From: Paenibacillus methanolicus
GTDB taxonomy: Bacteria; Bacillota; Bacilli; Paenibacillales; Paenibacillaceae
Reading direction: 5' to 3'
Assembly: GCF_008124765.1 (NCBI RefSeq)
Contig: NZ_VNHS01000012.1
Location: 186,001 to 250,000, forward strand
Length of the DNA stretch: 64,000 nucleotides
Made by a program: the position numbers and the translations under genes. Position 1 is the first letter of the stretch, and each line of letters begins with the position of its first letter. The notes below the pieces were generated by a model, which worked only from the letters and a program-made list of their open reading frames with translations, had not been told where the DNA came from and did not search any database. Positions 1 to 7,356 of this stretch are shown here, piece by piece.

Positions 1-363
1 GACGGCTATTTCTTCATCATGGACCGGATGAAGGACATGATCATCGCGGGGGGCTACAACATTTTTCCGCGCGAGATCGAGGAAGTGCTGTTCGAGCATC
101 CGGCCGTCGAAGAGTGCGTCGTGCTGGGCGTGCCGGATCAATACCGCGGCGAGACCGTCAAAGTGTACGTCGTGCGCAGGGAAGGGGCGCAGCTGACCGA
201 AGCGGAGCTGAAGGCGTGGTGCAAGGAGCGGTTGGCCGCCTACAAGGTGCCGCGCATCTATGAATTCCGCGACAGCCTGCCGAAGTCGATCGCGGGCAAG
301 GTGCTGCGCCGTAAGCTCGTGGAGGAAGAGCAGAAGAACGAGGGGGCGCGGACGGTCAAATAG
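1..363 (+). CDS. Acyl-CoA synthetase (AMP-forming), C-terminal end
   Basis: The frame is already open at the first base, so only the last 120 residues are visible. They match the C-terminal lid domain of class I adenylate-forming enzymes. DRMKDMI followed by GGYNIFPREIEEVLFEHPAV is the hinge and A8 region, and PKSIAGKVLRRKL carries the A10 lysine that contacts substrate in the adenylation half-reaction. Such enzymes join a carboxylic acid to CoA through an acyl-adenylate. The acid specificity lies in the missing N-terminal part, so fatty-acid, phenylacetate or other substrates cannot be separated. The thioesterase about 100 bp downstream would fit an acyl-CoA metabolic unit. Confidence 0.92.
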   Translation, partial: DGYFFIMDRMKDMIIAGGYNIFPREIEEVLFEHPAVEECVVLGVPDQYRGETVKVYVVRREGAQLTEAELKAWCKERLAAYKVPRIYEFRDSLPKSIAGKVLRRKLVEEEQKNEGARTVK

Positions 364-461
364 AGGCCGCCGCGCCGGCTTCCGGTTCGCGATTCGCCGC
401 GGGGCAGAAGACTCCCGGCATGCACGGCCAATGCAGTCACGGCTGAAAGGAGGAGCATCGG

Positions 462-881
462 ATGGATAAGGCAAACGGCCTGTATGACGAGGCGGTGCTG
501 GAGAAGGCGAGCCGCACGTTCTGGGGCTATCTCGGCTGCGAGCTGATCCGCCAAGACGAGCGCGAGGTCGTCATCGGGCTGGACATCAAGGAGCATCACC
601 TGAACATGATCGGCATTCTGCACGGCGGCGTGCATACGTCGCTGCTCGATACGGCGATGGGCATGATCGCGATGGTTGCCAGGCCGAGCGAGGATGTCGT
701 CACCTCCAGCCTGAACATGCATTTCACGGCGCCGATCCGAACCGGCAGGGTCACGGCGACCGCCTCCATCGCGCACATGAGCGGCCGCATGATTACGGCC
801 GAAGGGCGGCTGACCGGCGAGGACGGCAAGCTGCTGTCGCTGGCGACCGCTTCGTTCCGCGTGATCGAGCGCAAGGGCTGA
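462..881 (+). CDS. Hotdog-fold thioesterase, PaaI family
   Basis: This 139-residue protein has the length and pattern of PaaI/YbgC-like hotdog thioesterases, which hydrolyse acyl-CoA esters as homotetramers. The core signature is HGGVHTSLLDTAMGMIA at about residues 51-67, containing the conserved H-G-G and the helix Asp. A later beta strand, NMHFTAPIRTGRVTATA, is typical of the fold. The ATG lies about 8 nt after AAAGGAGGA. It probably works with the acyl-CoA synthetase just upstream, either removing dead-end CoA esters or releasing product; the substrate is not predictable. Confidence 0.85.
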   Translation: MDKANGLYDEAVLEKASRTFWGYLGCELIRQDEREVVIGLDIKEHHLNMIGILHGGVHTSLLDTAMGMIAMVARPSEDVVTSSLNMHFTAPIRTGRVTATASIAHMSGRMITAEGRLTGEDGKLLSLATASFRVIERKG

Positions 882-950
882 AGCGCGCAGCCGCCAATAT
901 ACCCCCAACGAGGTATACAGCGGCAGGCGCGGCGTTCGGTACAATAGAGA

Positions 951-973
951 GGACGGGGTAACCCGTCCTTTTT
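951..973 (+). terminator. Intrinsic terminator after the thioesterase gene
   Basis: GGACGGG pairs with CCCGTCC across a 4-nt loop and is followed by TTTTT. It sits about 70 nt after the thioesterase stop and separates this unit from the exporter unit downstream. Confidence 0.8.
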
Positions 974-1078
974 GGCATGCCGACTGCGGTTGAGCGACTT
1001 CACGCTAGATTGTGCCATGGTCTCCGCAACGGTCGGATATTGTCGATGGCCTATCTACTACGTGGCATCACCCCTTGC

Positions 1079-1084
1079 TATAAT
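1079..1084 (+). promoter_or_regulatory. Possible -10 box for the isomerase-exporter unit
   Basis: A perfect TATAAT lies about 25-34 bp before the start of the prolyl isomerase gene. No good -35 hexamer is visible 17 bp upstream, so the promoter is either weak or activator dependent. Confidence 0.4.
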
Positions 1085-1108
1085 AAGAGGAACGATAGGT
1101 AGAAAGAA

Positions 1109-1894
1109 GTGGGACGGATGGATCAACTGCAAGGCGAAGCGGCGCGCGTCGGCGACCGCGTCATTACCTATAGCGATCTGCTCCGGCATGGTCTGTTGTC
1201 GGATACGCTGGAAGCGGTAGAGCAGAGCATCGAGCGGGCGGTCGTGACGGAATGGGCGCGGGAAGCCGGGATTGCGGCCACGCAAGAGGAGACCGGCGCA
1301 GCGCTGAACGACTACCGCAAGCGCCGAGGGCTGTATACCGCGGCCCGGACGAGCGAGTGGCTGCGGCAGCATAGTCTGCAGCTGGGCGACGTGACGGACT
1401 ATCTGCGCGCGGGCATCGTGAAGCGGAAGCTGGCGGAGACGTTGATCGGCGAGGCGGAGATCGCGAAATATTTCCACGAGCATCGGGCATCATTCGACCG
1501 TGCCGAGATCTCGCGGCTGCTCGTCGCGGAGCATGGCGAAGCGATGGAGCTCTTCTTCCGCATGGAGGAAGGCGAGCCGTTCTTCAAGCTGGCGCGGGCC
1601 TTCTCGCTGGAGGAGGAGACGCGCATGGCGGGCGGCTACGCCGGCGAGTTCGGGCGCGACGAGCTGGGGGCGGAGCTGGCGGCGGCGGTATTCGGCGGGC
1701 AGGTCGGCGACGTGCTCGGCCCGCTGGAGACGAAGTCGGGCTCTATGCTCGTCCTGATCGAATCGCTGCGGCCGGCTGAATGGGACGACGAGACGAGCGA
1801 GACGATTCGCGGGATTCTATTCGCGGACATGCTGGAGCAGCGTATGGCGCAGGCCGACGTTCAGATGAAGCTATGGGAAGGGGCAGAGGCGTAG
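1109..1894 (+). CDS. Cytosolic PpiC/SurA-like peptidylprolyl isomerase
   Basis: This 261-residue protein has an N-terminal SurA-like helical segment (GDRVITYSDLL and the helices after it) and a parvulin (PpiC-type) domain at about residues 130-235. The parvulin part is recognised by ISRLLV, AFSLEEETRMAGGYAGEFG and the closing V-G-D-V-L-GP pattern. There is no signal peptide or lipobox, so unlike PrsA it should act in the cytosol. It ends 1 nt before the cNMP-C39-ABC exporter, which suggests translational coupling and a role in holding or folding the exporter's substrate. Similar isomerase/exporter pairs are known beside HetC-like transporters. The start could be GTG 1109 or ATG 1118; neither has a strong ribosome site. 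Confidence 0.75.
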   Translation: MGRMDQLQGEAARVGDRVITYSDLLRHGLLSDTLEAVEQSIERAVVTEWAREAGIAATQEETGAALNDYRKRRGLYTAARTSEWLRQHSLQLGDVTDYLRAGIVKRKLAETLIGEAEIAKYFHEHRASFDRAEISRLLVAEHGEAMELFFRMEEGEPFFKLARAFSLEEETRMAGGYAGEFGRDELGAELAAAVFGGQVGDVLGPLETKSGSMLVLIESLRPAEWDDETSETIRGILFADMLEQRMAQADVQMKLWEGAEA

Positions 1895-1895
1895 A

Positions 1896-4800
1896 ATGGC
1901 CGTCATGGACAACATCGACTATTTGCACCGCGTGCCGCTATTCAATCTGCTCTCGTCGGAGGAGAAAGCGGCGTTGGCCGCCGAGATGCGGGCCGAGCGG
2001 TACCGCATGGGCGAAACGATCGTGCCGCACGACGCCCCGGTCGACGCGTTCTACATCATCGTGGAGGGACAGGCGCGCAAGATCGGCATCGGCGAAGATC
2101 GGAAGGAGAGCAATCTTGGTCTGGTTGGCCCGGGCGAGCATTTCGGCGAGCACGGCCTGGTGGGCGACGAGCGCTCGAATATCGCGATTCGGGCGTCGAC
2201 GGCGCTGACGGTGCTGTGCGTGAACCGCGGGCAGTTCGAGGCGGTGCTGAACAATCACCCGGTGATGGCGAATTATATGCGTCAGTTTATTTCTTCGGAG
2301 GCGCTGAACGCGTTCCTGAAGAACAAGACCGTCTTTACGCACGTCGACTCCTCGGCGATCCGCTCGCTGCTCGATCATCTGGGCGTCTGCGACTACGCGC
2401 CCGGCGAGCTGCTCGTAAGCGAAGGCGACGAGGGCGACTCCTTCTATATTCTGAAGTCCGGCACGGTCGACGTGGAAATCGGGGCGGAGCGCAGGGTCGT
2501 CAACCGGTTGTACCCGGGCGACTTCTTCGGCGAGCTGGCGCTGCTGACCGGCGCGCCGCGCAAAGCAAGCATTCGCGCGGTCGGAGAGGTAACGGCGTTC
2601 CGGCTGGCCAAAGCCGACTTCGACGAGCTGGTCGTCCGCTACCCCGTCATTCTGGATTCGATCCGCCGGATCTCCGCGCACTATTCGGCGTCGCCGATGC
2701 CGGTCATGGCGGCCGAGGAGGACGAAGTCGCGGCAGTCGCGGAAGCGGCGCTCGAGCCGGAGCGGGAAGCATCGCCGAAGCTTGTCGACCGCTTGAGACG
2801 GCTCGGCCGCAAGCGATACCCGGCGCTCATGCAGCAGAACGAGATGGACTGCGGGCCGACGTGCCTGACGATGATCGCCCGCTACTACGGGATGCAGGCG
2901 AGCGTCAACCGGATGCGGGAACGGTGCAACGTCGGCGTGGAAGGAACGTCGATGCTGTCGCTCACCGAGACGGGCGAATCGCTTGGTTTCGAGGCGAAGG
3001 GGCTGAAAATTACGGCCGCCCAGCTGGCGGACATGCCGACGCCGTTCATCGCCCACTGGAACGGCAATCACTACGTCGTCGTCTATGATGTCCGTCCGGA
3101 CGGGGCAGTCATCGCCGATCCGGCCGTGGGCGACGTGGAGAACATCACCTTGGAGAAGCTGGCGAGACATTGGACCGGACTTGTCGTGACGCTTACGCCG
3201 ACGGACAAGCTGGTGCGCTTGAACGACGAAGAGAGTCTGTGGGGCCGGTACGCCGCCGCCTTCAAGCCGTACGCGGGGCTGCTCGTTCCGGCGGTCGCGC
3301 TTTCGGTCTTGATCGAACTCGTCTATCTCGCGTTCCCGGTCATGACGCAGCAAATTTTCGACCGTGTGTTGGACGCGCGCGACTTGCAGCTGCTGCATGT
3401 GCTGCTCCTGGCGATGGTCTCGCTCGCGATCGCGAGCGCGGCCGGCATCGCGGTCCGGCAGCTGCTGATCGGCAAGCTCGCCTACCGAATCGACCGGGCG
3501 ATGCTGGAGAACTTCTATCGGCATCTGTTCCGTCTGCCGTATACGTATTTCACGAAGCGGACGTCGGGGGATATCATCACCCGCGTCTACGAGAACGAGA
3601 AGGTACGCCAGCTGCTGACCGACCACGGCATTCAGCTTGCGCTGGACGCGCTGACGCTGCTCGTCTACGGCGGTCTTATGTTCTATTACAACGCGGCATT
3701 GGCGCTGATCGCCCTGGCGGTTATCCCGGTCTACGTCCTGCTGTACGCGGTGCTGCTGCCGAAGGTGCGGCGGAACTACCGCAAGCAAATGCTGGCCGAA
3801 GGCGAGTCGCAGACGCAGGTGGTCGAGGCGATCGGCGCGATCCAGACGGTGAAGGGGCTTGCGATGGAGCGGGCCGTGCGGGGCAAGCTGCTGGAGAAGC
3901 TGTCCGAGCAGCTGCGGCTGCGCTTCGAGGGCAACAGGCTGACCCTGTGGCTCACTTCCGGCCAAGCACTGCTCAGCGCGATCAGCAACGTGGCGCTGCT
4001 CTACTTCGGCTCCCGGTTCGTGCTGGCGGAGACGCTCAGCGTCGGCGAGCTGGTCGCGTTCACCGTGCTATTCGCCTCGTTCATGCACGCGCTGGAGGCG
4101 ATTTCGCAGATGACGGGCACCTTGTCGGAGGCGCGCATCTCGATGGAGCGGCTGAACGACGTGTACGAGTCGACGCCCGAGCATCCCGCGCCGGAGCTGA
4201 TGCGGACGCTGCCGAGCATCCGCGGCCATATCCGGTTCGATAACGTGTCGTTCCAGTACTACCGGGGCGGCAAAATGATTTTGCAAAACATGAACGTCGA
4301 AATTCAGCCGGGGCAGACCGTCGCGCTTGTCGGCCGGAGCGGCTCGGGTAAGTCGACGCTCGCGAATTTGCTGCTGAAGCTGCTGGAGCCGACGAGCGGG
4401 GCGATCGCGATCGACGGCTATCCGCTATCGGGCGTCCACGCGGCGTCGATCCGCAAACAGGTCGGCGTCGTGCAGCAGGAGACGGTGATTTTCCGGGCGA
4501 GCGTGCGGGATAATATCGCATTGCATGCCGCCGGGGCGGGCGCGTCCGCCTCGCAAGACGACGTGGAGCGGGCGGCAAGGCTCGCCGGCGCGCACGATTT
4601 CATCGCGTCGCTGCCGCTCGGCTACGATACGATGATCGGCGAAGGCGGCATGCGCCTCTCCGGCGGTCAGCGCCAGCGGATCGTCATCGCCCGGGCGCTG
4701 CTGAACGATCCGCGCATTCTGATCTTCGACGAGGCGACGAGCGCGCTCGATACGGAATCGGAGCGGATCATCCAGCAGAACATGGAGCAGATGCTGAGCG

Positions 4801-4964
4801 GCCGCACGACGCTGATCATCGCCCACCGGCTGAGCACGATCCGGGGTGCGGACCTCATTCTCGTGCTCGACGGCGGCTTGATCGCCGAAGCGGGCACGCA
4901 CGAGGAGCTGCTGGCGCGCCAGGGGATGTATCATTATTTGGTGAACCAGCAGAGCGTGTCTTAA
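1896..4964 (+). CDS. cNMP-binding, C39-peptidase ABC exporter (HetC-like)
   Basis: This 1022-residue protein is a multidomain exporter. Two cyclic-nucleotide-binding-like domains cover about residues 8-125 and 135-260. The second has FFGELALLTGAPRKASI, close to the canonical phosphate-binding cassette; the first (FGEHGLVGDERSNIAI) is less so. A C39 peptidase follows, with catalytic Cys319 (MDCGPTCL), His392 (NHYVVV) and Asp408. It should cut double-glycine leaders. A six-helix membrane domain spans about 455-720. The ABC domain has Walker A 813-821 (GRSGSGKST), LSGGQ 921-925, Asp945-Glu946 and His977, so it looks active. The class exports peptides or small proteins. No HlyD-type partner and no leader-peptide gene was found beside it, so the substrate is unknown. 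Confidence 0.88.
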   Translation: MAVMDNIDYLHRVPLFNLLSSEEKAALAAEMRAERYRMGETIVPHDAPVDAFYIIVEGQARKIGIGEDRKESNLGLVGPGEHFGEHGLVGDERSNIAIRASTALTVLCVNRGQFEAVLNNHPVMANYMRQFISSEALNAFLKNKTVFTHVDSSAIRSLLDHLGVCDYAPGELLVSEGDEGDSFYILKSGTVDVEIGAERRVVNRLYPGDFFGELALLTGAPRKASIRAVGEVTAFRLAKADFDELVVRYPVILDSIRRISAHYSASPMPVMAAEEDEVAAVAEAALEPEREASPKLVDRLRRLGRKRYPALMQQNEMDCGPTCLTMIARYYGMQASVNRMRERCNVGVEGTSMLSLTETGESLGFEAKGLKITAAQLADMPTPFIAHWNGNHYVVVYDVRPDGAVIADPAVGDVENITLEKLARHWTGLVVTLTPTDKLVRLNDEESLWGRYAAAFKPYAGLLVPAVALSVLIELVYLAFPVMTQQIFDRVLDARDLQLLHVLLLAMVSLAIASAAGIAVRQLLIGKLAYRIDRAMLENFYRHLFRLPYTYFTKRTSGDIITRVYENEKVRQLLTDHGIQLALDALTLLVYGGLMFYYNAALALIALAVIPVYVLLYAVLLPKVRRNYRKQMLAEGESQTQVVEAIGAIQTVKGLAMERAVRGKLLEKLSEQLRLRFEGNRLTLWLTSGQALLSAISNVALLYFGSRFVLAETLSVGELVAFTVLFASFMHALEAISQMTGTLSEARISMERLNDVYESTPEHPAPELMRTLPSIRGHIRFDNVSFQYYRGGKMILQNMNVEIQPGQTVALVGRSGSGKSTLANLLLKLLEPTSGAIAIDGYPLSGVHAASIRKQVGVVQQETVIFRASVRDNIALHAAGAGASASQDDVERAARLAGAHDFIASLPLGYDTMIGEGGMRLSGGQRQRIVIARALLNDPRILIFDEATSALDTESERIIQQNMEQMLSGRTTLIIAHRLSTIRGADLILVLDGGLIAEAGTHEELLARQGMYHYLVNQQSVS

Positions 4965-5052
4965 CGGGCGGGAGCGCATTGGGATTTGCGGGGACGCCGC
5001 GCCGGGTGGGCTGTTGGCTTAGAGGCGCGGCTGTAGGTAGAAGAGAGACGAT

Positions 5053-5081
5053 CGCATGGCGCAAGCCGTGCGGTTGTTTTT
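5053..5081 (+). terminator. Intrinsic terminator after the exporter gene
   Basis: CGCATGGC pairs with GCCGTGCG around a GCAA tetraloop, with one mismatch, followed by GTTGTTTTT. It lies about 90 nt past the exporter stop. Confidence 0.65.
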
Positions 5082-5385
5082 GCGTTAGCGTGGTGATGGC
5101 GTGTTGTCGACTATTGAGCGGGGAGAGAATCAGGTGGGGCGCAATAGTGAGGTGTGACGGTGTGACCGACTATTTGGTGGAGGCATGTAAGGTGCGGCCG
5201 ACTATTGGGCGAGACGTGAGAGGGGGGCTATTGCGTAAGTAATGTGAAGCCCTAGCGGAAGGGCGGTACGCAGCCTACCATTGGACAGCACAAGCTACGA
5301 GCGCAGTCACCGCGTGTAACCGAGCAGCGCGCCACTGAACAAAAAGATCGATAAATCGTCCCTATACACGCCAGCTACCACCGCG
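5082..5385. repeat. Gene-free stretch with short CGACTATT repeats
   Basis: No convincing gene is seen here. The word CGACTATT occurs at 5108-5115, 5167-5174 and 5199-5206, each in a G-rich setting. The related CAATAG (inverted) is near 5142 and CTATTG near 5228. The open frame running through 4979-5242 has a biased composition and no ribosome site. The words may be a degenerate intergenic repeat family or protein-binding sites. Confidence 0.4.
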
Positions 5386-5426
5386 TATAATAGGTCTCAA
5401 ATCCGCTTGAGTTATCGATAACTCAA
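5386..5426 (+). promoter_or_regulatory. Fucosidase promoter -10 and 20-bp palindromic operator
   Basis: TATAAT is at 5386-5391. The perfect 20-bp palindrome TTGAGTTATCGATAACTCAA fills 5407-5426, just after the expected transcription start and 5 bp before the ribosome site. A palindrome with no loop and no T-run is unlikely to be a terminator and looks like the site of a dimeric repressor. The -35 region is weak. Confidence 0.65.
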
Positions 5427-5442
5427 CTTTGGGGGAATGCTC

Positions 5443-6870
5443 ATGATCAGCGTCATCCAGCGCGCGGCGCTCGTCGCGCCGACCGAACGTCAGGCCGCTT
5501 TGCAGGACATGGAGTTTTACGCTTTCGTTCATTTCACGGTTAACACGTTCACGGACGAGGAATGGGGCCACGGCACGGAGTCGCCGGCCATCTTCGACCC
5601 CGCCGAGCTGGACGCGGACCAATGGGTCGAAGCCTGCAGGGATGCCGGCATGAAAGGACTTATTCTCACGTGCAAGCACCACGACGGCTTCTGTCTATGG
5701 CCGAGTGCTTACACCGGGCATTCGGTGAAGAACAGTCCGTGGAAGAACGGTGAGGGCGACGTTGTGAGAGAGGTCGCGGAGGCGTGCCGCCGAGGCGGGC
5801 TGAAATTCGGCATCTACCTCTCCCCTTGGGACCGCCACGAGCCTACATACGGCGACTCGCCGGCGTACAACGCTTATTTCGTCGCGCAATTGCGGGAGCT
5901 ATTGACGGGGTACGGCGATATTTTCTGCGTCTGGTTCGACGGGGCATGCGGCGAAGGACCGAACGGCAAGCGACAGGAGTACGACTGGGACGCTTACTAT
6001 GCCACGGTGCGCGAGCTGCAGCCCGGCGCGGTCATCTCGGTGTGCGGACCGGATATCCGCTGGTGCGGCAACGAGGCCGGCCACTGCCGGGAATCCGAGT
6101 GGAGCGTCGTGCCCGCGTCGCTGCGGGACAACGAGAAGATTCAAGCGGACTCCCAGCAGGCGGACGACCGCGAGTTCGCGAAGCGCTACGATTCGCAGGA
6201 CGAAGATCTGGGCAGCCGCGCCATCGTCGAGCGGGAAAACCGACTGATCTGGTATCCGGCCGAGGTAAATACTTCGATCCGTCCGGGCTGGTTCTACCAC
6301 GCGTCCGAGGACGATCGGGTCAAATCGCTGGAGGAGCTGCTGCAAGTCTATTACGGGTCCGTCGGCGGCAACGCGACGTTCCTGCTGAACATTCCGCCCG
6401 ACCGCCGGGGGTTATTCCACGAGAACGACGTGGCGCGGCTGCGGGAGCTGGGCGAGACGCTGCGGACCGTTTTCCGAACGGATCTCGCTCAAGGGGCGGT
6501 CGTATCCGCTTCGGAGTCGGCGCATGGGCATGAGGCCGCGAACATGCTGGATGGCAATCCCGATACGTATTGGGCGCCGGAGGAAGGGACCGAGCGGGCG
6601 GAGATCGTCTTCGAGCTGCCGGAGTCCACGACGTTCAACCATATCGTGCTGCAGGAGTACCGGTATAGTCAGCGGATCGAGCGGTTCCAGCTGGAGGCGT
6701 TGGCCAACGGGAAGTGGGTGCCGCTGTACGCCGGAACGGTCGTCGGCCGCAAAAGAATTTGCCGCTTCGACGCGATCGCGTCGCGCGCGATCCGCCTGAC
6801 GATCACGGACTCGCGGTGGCAGCCGACGCTGTCCGCCTTCGCCGTCTACAACGGAGAACGCCCATGCTGA
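5443..6870 (+). CDS. Alpha-L-fucosidase, GH29, with F5/8-type C domain
   Basis: Glycoside hydrolase family 29 enzymes release L-fucose with retention of configuration. Family hallmarks are the HFTVNTFTDEEWG strand, the block LTCKHHDGFCLWPS, and VWFDGA with the likely nucleophile Asp166. About residues 345-475 form a discoidin-like (F5/8 C) carbohydrate-binding domain (DGNPDTYWAPEE). There is no signal peptide, so it probably acts on imported oligosaccharides. Start 5443 is preferred over ATG 5437 because GGGGG at 5431-5435 is 1 nt from 5437 but 7 nt from 5443. Its stop overlaps the fucose mutarotase start by 7 nt, and a palindromic operator precedes it. Confidence 0.9.
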   Translation: MISVIQRAALVAPTERQAALQDMEFYAFVHFTVNTFTDEEWGHGTESPAIFDPAELDADQWVEACRDAGMKGLILTCKHHDGFCLWPSAYTGHSVKNSPWKNGEGDVVREVAEACRRGGLKFGIYLSPWDRHEPTYGDSPAYNAYFVAQLRELLTGYGDIFCVWFDGACGEGPNGKRQEYDWDAYYATVRELQPGAVISVCGPDIRWCGNEAGHCRESEWSVVPASLRDNEKIQADSQQADDREFAKRYDSQDEDLGSRAIVERENRLIWYPAEVNTSIRPGWFYHASEDDRVKSLEELLQVYYGSVGGNATFLLNIPPDRRGLFHENDVARLRELGETLRTVFRTDLAQGAVVSASESAHGHEAANMLDGNPDTYWAPEEGTERAEIVFELPESTTFNHIVLQEYRYSQRIERFQLEALANGKWVPLYAGTVVGRKRICRFDAIASRAIRLTITDSRWQPTLSAFAVYNGERPC

Positions 6871-7298
6871 ACGGCATTCCGTCCATTCTCTCCCCGGATC
6901 TCTTGAAGACGCTGATGGAAATGGGGCATGGCGACGAGATCGTGCTGGCCGACGCCAATTTCCCCGCAGTGAGCTGCGCCCGTCGGATCATTCGCGCCGA
7001 CGGCCATCCGATTCCAGCTTTGCTGGACGCGATTCTGACGCTCATGCCGCTCGATGAGTACGTCGATCTGCCGGTGCTGCTGATGGAGAAGGTCGCGGGC
7101 GATACGGTGGAGACGCCGATCTGGGCAACGTACGGAACCATTATCGCGGAGCGAGCGGGTGCCGATATCGCGGTCGGATTTTTGGAGCGGTTCGCATTCT
7201 ATGAACGGGCGCGCGCGGCGTATGCCATCGTGGCGACCGGCGAGCGGGCGCAGTACGGGAACGTGATTTTGAAGAAGGGCGTCATTCGGGAGAAATAA
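6864..7298 (+). CDS. fucU: L-fucose mutarotase, RbsD/FucU family
   Basis: This 144-residue protein matches the RbsD/FucU family, which interconverts sugar anomers. Typical parts are the N-terminal SPDLLKTLMEMGHGDEIVLADANFP segment, which includes the conserved G-H-G-D, and the C-terminal block ATGERAQYGNVILKKGV. The ATG is preceded by GGAGA and overlaps the end of the fucosidase gene by 7 nt, so the two are translationally coupled. Coupling to a fucosidase supports fucose rather than ribose as substrate: the mutarotase would convert fucose released by the hydrolase into the anomer used by the isomerase. No isomerase, kinase or fucose transporter gene is adjacent. Confidence 0.88.
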   Translation: MLNGIPSILSPDLLKTLMEMGHGDEIVLADANFPAVSCARRIIRADGHPIPALLDAILTLMPLDEYVDLPVLLMEKVAGDTVETPIWATYGTIIAERAGADIAVGFLERFAFYERARAAYAIVATGERAQYGNVILKKGVIREK

Positions 7299-7312
7299 CA
7301 TACCGTAAACGA

Positions 7313-7343
7313 AAAGATGCCGCGGCGGAAGCCGGGCATCTTT
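7313..7343. terminator. Bidirectional terminator between convergent genes
   Basis: AAAGATGCC pairs with GGCATCTTT around a 13-nt loop. It lies between the fucU stop and the stop of the minus-strand stalk-protein gene and can serve both strands, although the T-runs are short. Confidence 0.7.
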
Positions 7344-7356
7344 CGTGCGTCTGCGG

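Noticed and set aside
1938-3965. 675-codon open frame on the minus strand
   Set aside because: Antisense shadow of the exporter gene; Arg/Gln/Asp-rich composition, no ribosome site and no domain.
4979-5242. Possible leader peptide (87 codons) after the C39 exporter
   Set aside because: Checked as a substrate for the peptidase; it has no ribosome site, no typical leader before a GG pair, and a repeat-derived composition.
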